The notes under the pieces: model-generated
What the model was told of the DNA's origin: nothing
Databases searched by the model: none
Seen by the model: only the letters and a program-made list of their open reading frames with translations
Assembly: GCA_015075625.1 (NCBI GenBank)
Contig: JABTTZ010000004.1
Location: 267,111-331,110 of the forward strand
Origin: Anaerolineales bacterium
Lineage (GTDB): Bacteria > Chloroflexota > Anaerolineae > Aggregatilineales > UBA2796
Length of the DNA: 64,000 bases
Direction of reading: 5' to 3'
Translations under genes and position numbers: made by a program
Shown: in pieces, positions 1-7,636 of the stretch
How the letters are laid out: each line of letters begins with the position of its first letter
How positions within the stretch are numbered: the first letter of the stretch is position 1

Positions 1-33
1 CTGTTGATGACCAAAGCAGAGAAACGGAGCAAA

Positions 34-615
34 CTATAGCGAAAGGGGTTTTGTACCAGTGGCCAGTAAGTTCTCAGTCTCTTTTGCCTCAAACGTCGTC
101 ACAGGCTTACCAGCGGCGATCAACACCCGCGCAAAAGTCTCTGTCTTACCGCCGGGTTCAGCGTAGGCGATAAATACCTGTTGAGCCAGAGCAGCGACCA
201 GTTGATTGCGGAGTGCTGCCATTTCCTGCGTAGCACGAGGTTGATTTTCTGCAAATGGTGAGACGATGAGCAGCCGCTGCTGTTCAATTGGCTTTTTCCA
301 ATCCGCGGGGACGCGCATGTTTTGGATGCTGCGTGCAGGACAGATAACAATCGCAGAGTTTCCATGCAGCAGTGTCACCAATACTTCTTTTTCCACCGGT
401 GAATGAAAGCCGCTGATAACACTAATGTGCTTATCCTTCAGTATTTGAGCCAGATCATACGTTTTGAGGATGATGGATACAGGACACCTCACCGAACAAA
501 ACAGGGCGAACAGTGACTCGTTGAGCAATCCTGAGTCGCCAATCACTGAGAGGCATTCGATTTTGGGAATAAGCTGGCTGAGTGATGCGGACGCTTCTAC
601 GCGCTTAATTTCCAC
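34..615 (-). CDS. DprA/Smf-like Rossmann-fold protein (stand-alone)
   Basis: 193 aa, GTG start. The central part resembles the DprA/Smf nucleotide-binding domain: a GFHSPVEKE stretch near residue 69, then ICPARSIQNMRVPADWKKP, LLIVSPF, RNQLVAALA and AYAEPGGKTE. That order fits the stand-alone DprA-like family rather than full DprA, which carries extra SAM and winged-helix domains. DprA proteins bind single-stranded DNA and load RecA; whether this short form does so is unknown. It is the last gene of a leftward cassette, 18 nt after the PIN gene, so co-transcription is likely. Family fairly sure; cellular role open (competence or defence). Confidence 0.7.
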   Translation of the reverse strand: MEIKRVEASASLSQLIPKIECLSVIGDSGLLNESLFALFCSVRCPVSIILKTYDLAQILKDKHISVISGFHSPVEKEVLVTLLHGNSAIVICPARSIQNMRVPADWKKPIEQQRLLIVSPFAENQPRATQEMAALRNQLVAALAQQVFIAYAEPGGKTETFARVLIAAGKPVTTFEAKETENLLATGTKPLSL

Positions 616-633
616 GACGGCGACATCCTGCGA

Positions 634-1137
634 TTATTCTTGAGGATCGTCGGGAAAGACCAATGGAAGTCTTGGGGAACTGACATAGGGCTCCAAGATA
701 TCATAGCCAATGATGCTGCTGAATTTGTTGAGCTTTTGATCGTATGTAAAGCATTCAGTAACGCCCACATATCTTGCTGATGTTAGGTGAATTGCGTCAT
801 TGGTTCGCAGAGCATATTTCAAGCTAATTGCCTGTCGAATCAAATCTCGTGCCTGACGTGCAATCAACTCATTGAAGTCTACAAATTCGATGAGCGAGTT
901 ATCACCCCAGAAACTTTCGAGCCCGTCATACACCTTCTTATCCAGCCGATTATGATTCTTCTCCTCAGCTACATGTGAAACTTCGGTGATACTGACCACT
1001 GAAGTCACGATTTTACGCTGATTATTTTTCTGCACTTCCTCAAACAGTTGGTCAAGGATGGTTATCCGCCCTGCTTCAGCATTAAAATAAGCGAGGAACA
1101 CATTGGCATCGCAATAAACGTAACTAATTTTCGGCAT
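634..1137 (-). CDS. PIN-domain ribonuclease-like protein
   Basis: 167 aa. The PIN-fold acidic residues are visible: Asp in YCDANVFLAYF near the N-terminus, Glu in ITEVSHVAEE, Asp in RTNDAIHLTSA and Asp in the final TYDQKL. PIN domains are metal-dependent RNases, most familiar as VapC-type toxins. The start overlaps the end of the upstream 255-aa gene by 14 nt, an arrangement typical of antitoxin-toxin pairs. The upstream protein is much larger than a usual VapB and shows no obvious DNA-binding domain, so toxin-antitoxin status is only an inference. Confidence 0.8.
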   Translation of the reverse strand: MPKISYVYCDANVFLAYFNAEAGRITILDQLFEEVQKNNQRKIVTSVVSITEVSHVAEEKNHNRLDKKVYDGLESFWGDNSLIEFVDFNELIARQARDLIRQAISLKYALRTNDAIHLTSARYVGVTECFTYDQKLNKFSSIIGYDILEPYVSSPRLPLVFPDDPQE

Positions 1138-1888
1138 CGCGCAACCGCCTTATGCTGACTTCCGCTGGTTCAGGTTCTCCACTTCCAGCCAAAATACCCC
1201 GCGCCATACGATAACTGCCGGGTTCGATCATCGGCACAAAATCAATCGAGGTAATCTCGCGTACACTTACAGGTTGCCCGCTGTCTGGTTGGCGTGTGAC
1301 ACGCCCACTGACGAAAACGACCTTATCCCAAATATCCGCGAGGATGTCTTGACGATCTTCTTTGACGTAGCAGCTTACCGGTTTATCGAACACCCCGTCA
1401 TAGAGCGTAAAGCGCAGTTTACCGCGATTACTGATGGACTGAACACGCCCTTTCACCGATCCGAAAGATACCATTGGCTTGGCAGTAGTGATTTTTTGGG
1501 TATCAAACAAACCATAGATGATTGCTTCTTTACGAGCCGTGCCAAGCCGTACTGCCTTAATATCGCCACCGATGAGCTTGGTGAGCAATTCAGCTTCTCT
1601 GGCAACATGGCGGGAAAAGGGGATTGGTTGGTGCTGCTGGAGAGACTGTCCGACATCTTCAAATGCCGAGACAACCCGCAGCACAGGTTCTTCGGTATCC
1701 GCACGTCCGGCAACCGCCATAATCGCGCTACCGTACTGCAAATCCTCTAAATCCCATTCAATTTTTGTATCTGCCGCGACTTCCTGGGTGAGTTGCAAAA
1801 GCAGTTTGTGAAAATGGTTGACCGCTTCGGAAAACTGGTCGAGCCTTACATCACCCTCAAGCGCAAGCACAAGTGTCGTATCAGGCAT
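1124..1888 (-). CDS. Hypothetical protein, possible partner of the PIN protein
   Basis: About 255 aa and not recognised. The ATG at 1888 is preferred over a GTG at 1903 because a GAGG box lies six bases ahead of the ATG. The N-terminal half looks alpha/beta. Residues around 160-225 (VKGRVQSISNRGKLRFTLYD, then VSCYVKED and VVFVSGRVTRQ) alternate short strands in a way that suggests a small beta-barrel, possibly OB-like. No signal peptide or membrane segment is seen. It overlaps the PIN gene by 14 nt and heads the three-gene cassette ending in the DprA-like gene, so a shared defence or stress role is plausible but unproven. Confidence 0.55.
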   Translation of the reverse strand: MPDTTLVLALEGDVRLDQFSEAVNHFHKLLLQLTQEVAADTKIEWDLEDLQYGSAIMAVAGRADTEEPVLRVVSAFEDVGQSLQQHQPIPFSRHVAREAELLTKLIGGDIKAVRLGTARKEAIIYGLFDTQKITTAKPMVSFGSVKGRVQSISNRGKLRFTLYDGVFDKPVSCYVKEDRQDILADIWDKVVFVSGRVTRQPDSGQPVSVREITSIDFVPMIEPGSYRMARGILAGSGEPEPAEVSIRRLRDAEN

Positions 1889-1976
1889 AACCGCCTCAAT
1901 CACCGAACCTATGTTCTGTTTATCTCATTATAATCCATATTTACCTCTATTTTACACGCAATTGATTTTGCTTGAC

Positions 1977-2111
1977 TCATTCTTCCTCCCCCTCATCCCC
2001 GCCGAGATCATCACCCATGCGGTACTTGATGTCATAGTTGATGATGAAGTCCAGTTCTTCATCGGTGAAGCCGTAGTGACGTGCCAGCACCCGGTCAATT
2101 TCATCTATTAT
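1977..2111 (-). pseudogene. C-terminal remnant of a restriction-modification DNA methylase
   Basis: Reading leftward from the edge of the insertion sequence gives about 44 codons ending in TGA at 1977-1979. They spell IDEIDRVLARHYGFTDEEL followed by DFIINYDIKYRMG and an acidic tail. This is the characteristic end of Eco57I-type N6-adenine methylase/restriction proteins. Everything upstream is replaced by the left end of the IS at about 2112, so the gene is truncated and non-functional here. The match is recalled from family knowledge, not searched. Confidence 0.55.
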
Positions 2112-3534
2112 CAATACCTTCGCCAAGGAAAAGGTAGGGCTTTTGAGGTAGAGTAAGAGTTTGCGAAAACGAACTACTCAAAACTGACAAAAGCCCATGG
2201 GTGAGATTGTAACACCGATAGCTTGCCTGACACCGTATGTAACGACAACAACCATGCGCCACATGGCACAGATCATCTTGGCGCTACTGTGCATCCCAGA
2301 TCGGGTGACGCTGTTAGGACTATCACGCTGGATGGAAAGCGGTGGTAGCTATCGAACATTGCAGCGTTGGTCACAAACACCGTTGGTCTGGGCGCAGGTG
2401 TTGTGGGCCGTCGTGCGTAGCTACCTGCTGCATCCGACAGGGAGGTATCTGTTGGCTGGCGATGACGTGGTGGACTCGAAAGCGGGTCAGGCCACGCACG
2501 GGTTGGGGCGCTTCTATTCAAGCTTGGCTGGAGGTGTCATTCCGAGCGTGTCGTTTTTAGTGGTTTCCCTAATTGATATAGAGCGGCGGCGCTCGTATCC
2601 ATTGCAGGTGGAACAGCGTATGCCGCCGACAGGCGCATCAAACGCGGTGCCTGCTGGCTTACCCAAACACCCGCGCGGACGGCCCAAAGGGAGTAAGAAT
2701 CACGCCAAAGCCGTCCCCACCCTCACGCCCGAACTGAGCCTGCTTGAGCAGATGTTGAGGGCGGTGTGTGTCCGCATCGTGCCACTGCGCGTTGGGCATG
2801 TCGTGCTGGATGGCTTTTTCGGGACGTATCCAGCCACTTATATCGTGCAGCAGACGGGTTTGCATATGATTTCCAAATTGCGCCACAATGCCGCGCTGTA
2901 CCTGCCCTATGCTGGACCTAAGCCAGTGCGTGGCCCCACGCCACGCTATGGTCAAAAACTCACTTATCACGCGCTACCACCTGAAGCCTTGTGTCAGACC
3001 GTCATGCAGGGTCACTACCGTACGGATACCTACCAAGTCACCGCCCTACACCATGACTTCCCTGACCCCCTCAATGTGGTCATTTTGGTCAAAACCAATT
3101 TGCGCACAGGCCGTACCAGCCATGTCGTCCTGTTTAGCACTGACTTGACCTTATCAGCCGCCCAACTCGTCGATTACTACAGCTTGCGCTTTCAAATTGA
3201 GTTCAATTTCCGCGATGCCAAACAGTATTGGGGGCTGGAAGATTTCATGAATGTCTCTCCGATTGCCCTTACGAATGCCGTCAACCTCGCCTTTTTTATG
3301 GTCAATTTCTCGACCGTGCTCTTGCTACCCCATCGTCAAGCTCAAACCGATTTTAGTGTCCTCGACTTGAAGGCTCACTATCGTGCCCAACGCTATCTCG
3401 ACGAAACAATTAAATGCCTTCCGACTGTGCCCACTCCTGATTTAATCTCGCTCATCAGGCAAAAACTCAGCGCACTGGGCGGCCTTCGCACTCGTCAACT
3501 TCAAAAATCCCCCGCATAATTGGCGAAGGGATTG
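2112..3534 (+). mobile_element. IS4-type insertion sequence with 15-bp imperfect terminal inverted repeats
   Basis: The left end reads caataccttcgccaa (2112-2126). The reverse complement of the right end (3520-3534) reads caatcccttcgccaa, 14 of 15 identical. One intact transposase fills the interior. No clear target-site duplication is visible. The two flanks also belong to unrelated broken genes, a methylase tail on the left and an RHS fragment on the right. Recombination or deletion next to the element is therefore more likely than a simple insertion. Confidence 0.75.
2197..3519 (+). CDS. IS4-family DDE transposase
   Basis: 440 aa, apparently complete. The catalytic residues can be placed: first Asp in LLAGDDVVDSKAG near residue 90, second Asp in VVLDGFFGTY near 205, and the Glu in YSLRFQIEFNFRDAK near 335. 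That last segment has the exact Y-(2)-R-(3)-E-(6)-K spacing that defines the IS4 group. The N-terminal 80 residues are a helical domain of the kind that binds the terminal repeats. An intact frame and intact inverted repeats suggest a recently active copy. Confidence 0.85.
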   Translation: MGEIVTPIACLTPYVTTTTMRHMAQIILALLCIPDRVTLLGLSRWMESGGSYRTLQRWSQTPLVWAQVLWAVVRSYLLHPTGRYLLAGDDVVDSKAGQATHGLGRFYSSLAGGVIPSVSFLVVSLIDIERRRSYPLQVEQRMPPTGASNAVPAGLPKHPRGRPKGSKNHAKAVPTLTPELSLLEQMLRAVCVRIVPLRVGHVVLDGFFGTYPATYIVQQTGLHMISKLRHNAALYLPYAGPKPVRGPTPRYGQKLTYHALPPEALCQTVMQGHYRTDTYQVTALHHDFPDPLNVVILVKTNLRTGRTSHVVLFSTDLTLSAAQLVDYYSLRFQIEFNFRDAKQYWGLEDFMNVSPIALTNAVNLAFFMVNFSTVLLLPHRQAQTDFSVLDLKAHYRAQRYLDETIKCLPTVPTPDLISLIRQKLSALGGLRTRQLQKSPA

Positions 3535-3572
3535 CTAAACATGATGCATTTTTAATTTTAGATACAGGTTAA

Positions 3573-4298
3573 CTGCATTTCCATGCGGTAACTAGGTTGT
3601 TTGGCGACCACAACACGAGCGGGCAGTACCACACCTACGGCTACGACGGGTCGGGGTTGGTGCGTCATGTGCTGTATGGCAGCGCCCTCATCGCCCAGAT
3701 GAATTACGATCCCTATGGCAACCCCGTGCAGCCTCTCCCCTTTGTCAATCTGTCCACCACCTCCCCAACGGCGTTCGGTTACATCGGGGAGCCAACCAAC
3801 TGCTTCGGCGTGGTGAATCTGCGGGCGCGATACTACAATCCACAGCATGGGGTGTTCACGAGTCCCGATCCTGTGCTGGGGGTGGTGGGGCGCAGCGAGT
3901 CGTACAATGGGTATGGCTATGTGGAGGGGAATCCGGTCAATTTTACCGACCCAAGTGGAAAATGCCCTTGGTGCATACCTTTACTTCTATGGGGTTTGGG
4001 CGCAGGCGCTGCGGCTTTCACGGTAGGAACAGTAGGGTATAAGGTTATTATGCGTGGAAGTTGGGAAGAATCGATTAAGACTGGGCTTGTATTTGCTCCA
4101 TTAGGGGCGATTATTGATGTAATTGGAGGATTTGCCAGGCGTATTGGAGCGCCAGCTGCATTGATAGGAGGAGCAGCTACCGGTGCTGCTACATGGAGTA
4201 GCCCTTGGGCTTGGACTGCTATGCTCGGTGCCGCTGGTACTACACTTATTGAGTCTGCAACAGGAAGCTATGACCCCTCTCAATCTCTTGAATTATAA
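3573..4298 (+). pseudogene. RHS-repeat protein, C-terminal fragment with toxin-tip region
   Basis: This open stretch lacks its 5' part: an in-frame TAA lies at 3570-3572, and the IS end is 35 bp further upstream. Residues 1-120 are the RHS core: YDPYGNPVQ, then NLRARYYNPQHGVFTSPDP and GYGYVEGNPVNFTDPSGK. In the family this strand marks the end of the shell and the autocleavage point. The following 110 residues are the variable tip, rich in Gly/Ala with two or three hydrophobic stretches, and of unknown toxin type. Intact RHS proteins exceed 1000 aa, so this copy cannot be delivered. The stop codon TAA directly precedes the miniature element at 4300. Confidence 0.8.
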
Positions 4299-4299
4299 A

Positions 4300-4602
4300 C
4301 TCACCTTACGCAGCAATCCGAATAGGATGAAATTGGTGCAAGGTATCAAAAGCGAAATGCAAAGCCGCAATATAGAGTTTGGTAGCTTTAGGCAACCATT
4401 CTAGCTTGATATAGGCGCATAAAGCGGCAAATAGTTCGACAACAATCGTTGAATCTGGTCATGGCTCACGCTACCTCCTATCAACCCTGCCAAGCCCGTG
4501 CCTGTTGTCTGTCCGAAAGCGCTGATAAGATAATCACTATAGATGTCGAGCAGTTCTTTGTTTTTCATTCCATTAGGTTATCTCACCTCTGCGTAAGGTG
4601 AG
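4300..4602 (-). mobile_element. Miniature transposon (about 303 bp) derived by internal deletion from an IS
   Basis: The ends are perfect 14-bp inverted repeats, CTCACCTTACGCAG (4300-4313) and CTGCGTAAGGTGAG (4589-4602). On the minus strand an ATG at 4568-4566 opens MKNKELLDIYSDYLISAFGQ and continues to a stop after about 55 codons. After a frame change the other end reads EWLPKATKLYIAALHFAFD and stops within the right repeat. These look like the first and last pieces of one DDE transposase with the catalytic core removed. The element sits exactly between the RHS stop codon and the immunity-gene start codon. Confidence 0.75.
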
Positions 4603-5113
4603 TGAGTAAGGATCGTGATCCAAGGTTGATTACTGTGCATCGTGGCGGAACGCTGCAGGATGCCGACCATCGCCTTCTTGCGGTCTGGGCGCGGTTGATT
4701 GTGCAGAGCATGTACTGCATTTCTTCGAGCAAGTACAACTCAATGATGATCGACCCCGCATGGCAATTGAGTAGATACACGCCTGGGTGCGCGGTGAAAT
4801 CACTATGAAGCAAGCCCGTACCGCTGCTGGACATGCTATGGGTGCGGCAAGAGAGTTGAGCGGTGCAGCCAGAGAAGCAGCTTACGCTGCTGGGCAAGCC
4901 GCGGCAGTGGCGCATGTAGCAGCTCACGAGTTAGGCGCGGCTGCCTATGCAATCAGGGCGGCACGCGCGGCAACCCCTGAAGATGAACGTATGGCGGCGG
5001 GGAATATGGAGTGCCAATGGCAGTGTATACAACTTCCAAATGAAATTAGAGAACTCGTGATCGATGATCAGCGCTTACGAAATGAATATTGCTGGTTTGT
5101 ATTTAACTGCTGA
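4602..5113 (+). pseudogene. RHS-associated putative immunity protein, broken
   Basis: Three frame segments together read as one protein of about 170 aa of the 'putative immunity protein' family found after RHS/polymorphic toxins. The start is KDRDPRLITVHRGGTLQDAD. A one-base loss near 4692 (GCGGCG to GCGCG) then shifts the frame to VDCAEHVLHFFEQVQ and RPRMAIE. An in-frame TAG follows at 4772-4774, and the frame resumes as AWVRGEITMKQAR. It continues through an Ala-rich helical stretch (AAYAAGQAAAVAHVAAHELG) to LVIDDQRLRNEYCW. The start codon itself was altered to GTG by the miniature element. Family assignment is from memory of its pattern; the double lesion is read directly. Confidence 0.75.
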
Positions 5114-5152
5114 GCTACCGATAGCCTCAAAAAACTGGCCATAACCAACCAT

Positions 5153-5185
5153 ACTGACCATTTTTCAGCCGAAGCTGTGGTCAGT
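5153..5185. terminator. Bidirectional hairpin between converging gene fragments
   Basis: ACTGACCA (5153-5160) pairs with TGGTCAGT (5178-5185). An inner CAGC-TTCG-GCTG tetraloop hairpin is read on the minus strand and is followed by five A's. On the plus strand the first arm is followed by TTTTT. Placed between the end of the immunity pseudogene and the end of the fragment at 5186. Confidence 0.5.
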
Positions 5186-5533
5186 CTATTGCGCGATCAC
5201 GTTCACATCGTAACGGTGCATCATATCGAGTAGCTCTTCACGCTTGATCCGGTACATCTGCCCGCCAGCATAAGCTTTGCGGCGATGACGGTCAGCCAGT
5301 TGCAACCGGTTGAGAATATGCCCAATCCATTGCGTGTGTCCCATCTGTTCTTTCGTATAACTCAACAAGGATTGAACCTGCACGCGCAAATCGGTTGCTT
5401 TGATCCACATGGTTTCCTTCGGGCAAACAACCACCCGATAGACCATTTCATGCAGCAGCTTTTTTTGACTGCTGCGTTTTAGCTTGTTATACAGTATGCT
5501 CACTTTTACAATGATCGTGAGTGCCGCATCCAA
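5186..5533 (-). pseudogene. C-terminal fragment of an unidentified protein, paralogous to 59201-59506
   Basis: 115 aa. The C-terminal 75 residues (WIKATDLRVQVQSLLSYTKE, then GHTQWIGHILNRLQLADRHR and ELLDMMHRYDV) clearly match the protein at 59201-59506, which is on the other strand near the right end. The match begins abruptly and the two N-termini differ, so both look like detached C-terminal domains. The shape (helix, LLG-like turn, WIGHILKRL helix, Tyr-containing wing) suggests a winged helix such as those ending phage or plasmid primase/helicase-like proteins. That assignment is a guess. It could still be expressed as a small protein. Confidence 0.4.
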
Positions 5534-5576
5534 ATTGGCGATGTGAACATCGTTGTGCGCCTGTAACGACTGTAGT

Positions 5577-5620
5577 GCCCCCTCTCCCGCTGCGCGGGAG
5601 AAGGGGCTAGGGGTGAGGGT
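5577..5620. repeat. Palindromic CTCCC/GGGAG intergenic repeat, copy 1
   Basis: The sequence reads ccccctctcccgctgcg followed by cgggagaaggggctagggg. It forms a strong hairpin and is the first of six related palindromes in this window, all intergenic. Lies between the fragment at 5186-5533 and ppk2. Confidence 0.6.
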
Positions 5621-5657
5621 AACGGCGCACCATCAACTAATATAAGGGAATGTCGCT

Positions 5658-6467
5658 ATGGCGAAACAATCAATCATCCCCCCTATTGGCAAGAAGGTTA
5701 GTCTGAAGGATTATGATCCCGCCTACACGGGCGAGTTTAAGGATAAACGTGAGGCGGAAGAGGCGACCCAAAAAGACCTTGAACGCCTTGACATCATTCA
5801 GGACACCCTCTTTGCCGGAGCAGAAAAATCGGTTCTTGTCGTCTTTCAAGCAATGGACACGGGCGGCAAAGACGGGGCGATCCGCCATGTATTTAAGGGG
5901 GTTGACCCACAAGGCGTTCAGATTAGTTCCTTCAAAGCGCCCACTGCTGACGAACTCGCCCGTGATTTTCTCTGGCGGGTGCATCGCTGCGTCCCGCCCA
6001 AAGGGATGATCGGCGTCTTTAATCGCTCCCATTACGAAGATGTTTTGGTTGTGCGCGTCCATAACCTTGTGCCGAAAACAATCTGGAAAGAGCGTTACGA
6101 CCACATCAACCGCTTTGAGGAACTGCTCAGCGAACACAGGACGATTATCCTGAAATTTTTCCTGCACATCTCGAAGGCGGAGCAAAAAGAACGCCTTGAG
6201 GCACGTCGAGACGACCCCCAAAAACGCTGGAAATTCAACCTAGGCGATTTGAAAGAGCGTGATCGGTGGGATGATTACATGGCGGCATATGAGGAGGTGT
6301 TGACAAAATGCAATACCTCCTACGCCCCTTGGCACATTGTCCCTGCCAACAAAAAATGGTACCGAAACTATGTGATCACACGGGCGATTTTGGAAGCATT
6401 GGAGAAGGCGAAACTGAGTTATCCCCCCGCGCCGGAAGGGGTGGAAAAGATCGTTGTCCCAGATTAA
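5658..6467 (+). CDS. ppk2: Polyphosphate kinase 2 family (polyphosphate:nucleotide phosphotransferase)
   Basis: 269 aa, the usual length for a one-domain PPK2. Walker A-like MDTGGKDG lies at residues 66-73 and the Walker B-like FNRSHYEDV at 121-129. Further family marks are FKAPTADELARDFLWRVH, the lid segment RRDDPQKRWKF, and APWHIVPANKKWYRN. PPK2 enzymes move phosphate between polyphosphate and nucleoside mono- or diphosphates in the cytoplasm. The single-domain form with this lid resembles the class that phosphorylates AMP and/or ADP; the exact substrate cannot be read here. AAGGGA lies eight bases before the ATG. It is flanked by hairpins and is probably monocistronic. Confidence 0.92.
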   Translation: MAKQSIIPPIGKKVSLKDYDPAYTGEFKDKREAEEATQKDLERLDIIQDTLFAGAEKSVLVVFQAMDTGGKDGAIRHVFKGVDPQGVQISSFKAPTADELARDFLWRVHRCVPPKGMIGVFNRSHYEDVLVVRVHNLVPKTIWKERYDHINRFEELLSEHRTIILKFFLHISKAEQKERLEARRDDPQKRWKFNLGDLKERDRWDDYMAAYEEVLTKCNTSYAPWHIVPANKKWYRNYVITRAILEALEKAKLSYPPAPEGVEKIVVPD

Positions 6468-6507
6468 GCTCAGTATGGGCTGCGTGGAAACGTGCCACAC
6501 CCTGTAG

Positions 6508-6527
6508 GGACGCGCTATAGCGCGTCC
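6508..6527. terminator. Perfect 20-bp palindrome between converging genes
   Basis: GGACGCGCTATAGCGCGTCC is a perfect palindrome lying between the stop of ppk2 and the stop of the PHP gene. Probably a terminator for both strands, although no long T-run follows. Confidence 0.55.
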
Positions 6528-6538
6528 GCTAACCAGAA

Positions 6539-7630
6539 CTACGGTTCAACATAGATCGGGTTGCTGAAAATCCATGCCCGTTCGATTCCTTTGTAAATGT
6601 GCCAGACCTCAACGCGGTAAGCGCCGGGGCGCTTTGCCGTAAAGGTGATGTTTTCTCGCCCTGTCGTCTCGGCAATGACCTTTCCCTCGTGAATCACCTT
6701 GAAATGGCTGCGTTCGTGGCAGAGCGCCTGAAGGGTGACCCCACTCCCTACGCGGATTGTCCCGCCCATGAGCGCTGTTCCCAACTCACCTGTGGCAGAA
6801 AAGCGAAACCCCCGTGCATTGCCAATCAGATCATAGGCGACGAATGAGCGCCCCTCGCGGAGCGCCCGATAGATAATCGCTTGATCCTCCGCCCACCGTC
6901 CGCTGAAGGGTTTATGTGCCAAGATGTGCGTGTTGACACAGCTAAAGAGAAAATCGTAGGGAAAGACAACGTGTTGGAGTATTCCCACGCGGACGGTCAT
7001 TCCGTGCGCATCGGAATTGCCTATGACACTGATCGGTTTGCCTGCCATGAGCAGATCATCCCACAAGCGAAGGGTATCGGGGTTTGGTCCGATCACAAGG
7101 TCTTCGGGGCGAAAGGCGGCTCGCATCAGATTCCGCACGCCGCCTTTGATAACCCGCTTGAAATCGCTCATGTAGTTCCACAGTTCCAGCCCCGCATACC
7201 CGCTCACTTGCCAATCGACCCAGGGGATGGGCGGCTCATGGACAATGGCGAGTTCGGTATCCTTTGGATGAGCGAGATAGGCGAGACCGCCCGCCGCGTT
7301 GACCGCATCAATGAGTTCTTGGGGATCGGCAGCGCATTGGCAGAGTTCCATCCCCGCCCCATAGACAAGAAGGTGATTCACCTGTGGGTCGCGCTGGCGA
7401 TCATGAACTTCCTCGCCTGTCAGAAGCAGGACATACCCGCGTTTATCATCGCCATAGTAACCCTCCACGCCGCGCACGAGGATGTTGTGATCGGTGACGA
7501 TCACGAAATCGATGCCCGCCGCCAACGCCGCCGCCGCAATCTGCTCATGCGACCCTTCCCCATCCGAATACGGGGTGTGCATATGCATGTTCCCAACGTA
7601 TTCGGTAAGGGTTAGGTAGCCGCCGCTCAT
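6539..7630 (-). CDS. PHP-domain metal-dependent phosphoesterase (CehA/McbA-like)
   Basis: 363 aa. The PHP metal ligands are in place: HMHTPYSDG at residues 16-24, VTDHN near 45, a Glu in LTGEEVHD, LAHPKDTE, and ISVIGNSDAHG near 220. The last 90 residues form a beta-rich tail (GTIRVGSGVTLQALC, then KRPGAYRVEVWHI) as in secreted or cell-wall CehA/McbA-like proteins. No clear signal peptide is present. PHP proteins cleave phosphoesters using a multi-metal centre; the substrate here is unknown. It is the last gene of the leftward cluster, 6 nt after a beta-propeller gene. Confidence 0.8.
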   Translation of the reverse strand: MSGGYLTLTEYVGNMHMHTPYSDGEGSHEQIAAAALAAGIDFVIVTDHNILVRGVEGYYGDDKRGYVLLLTGEEVHDRQRDPQVNHLLVYGAGMELCQCAADPQELIDAVNAAGGLAYLAHPKDTELAIVHEPPIPWVDWQVSGYAGLELWNYMSDFKRVIKGGVRNLMRAAFRPEDLVIGPNPDTLRLWDDLLMAGKPISVIGNSDAHGMTVRVGILQHVVFPYDFLFSCVNTHILAHKPFSGRWAEDQAIIYRALREGRSFVAYDLIGNARGFRFSATGELGTALMGGTIRVGSGVTLQALCHERSHFKVIHEGKVIAETTGRENITFTAKRPGAYRVEVWHIYKGIERAWIFSNPIYVEP

Positions 7631-7636
7631 GCCCCG

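Noticed and set aside
2104..3545. Target-site duplications around the IS4 element.
   Set aside because: Flanks tctattat and ctaaacat do not match at any sensible offset.
5577..5620. Possible CRISPR unit because of repeated palindromes.
   Set aside because: Copies are dispersed over 47 kb with no regular spacers; no cas gene is in the window.
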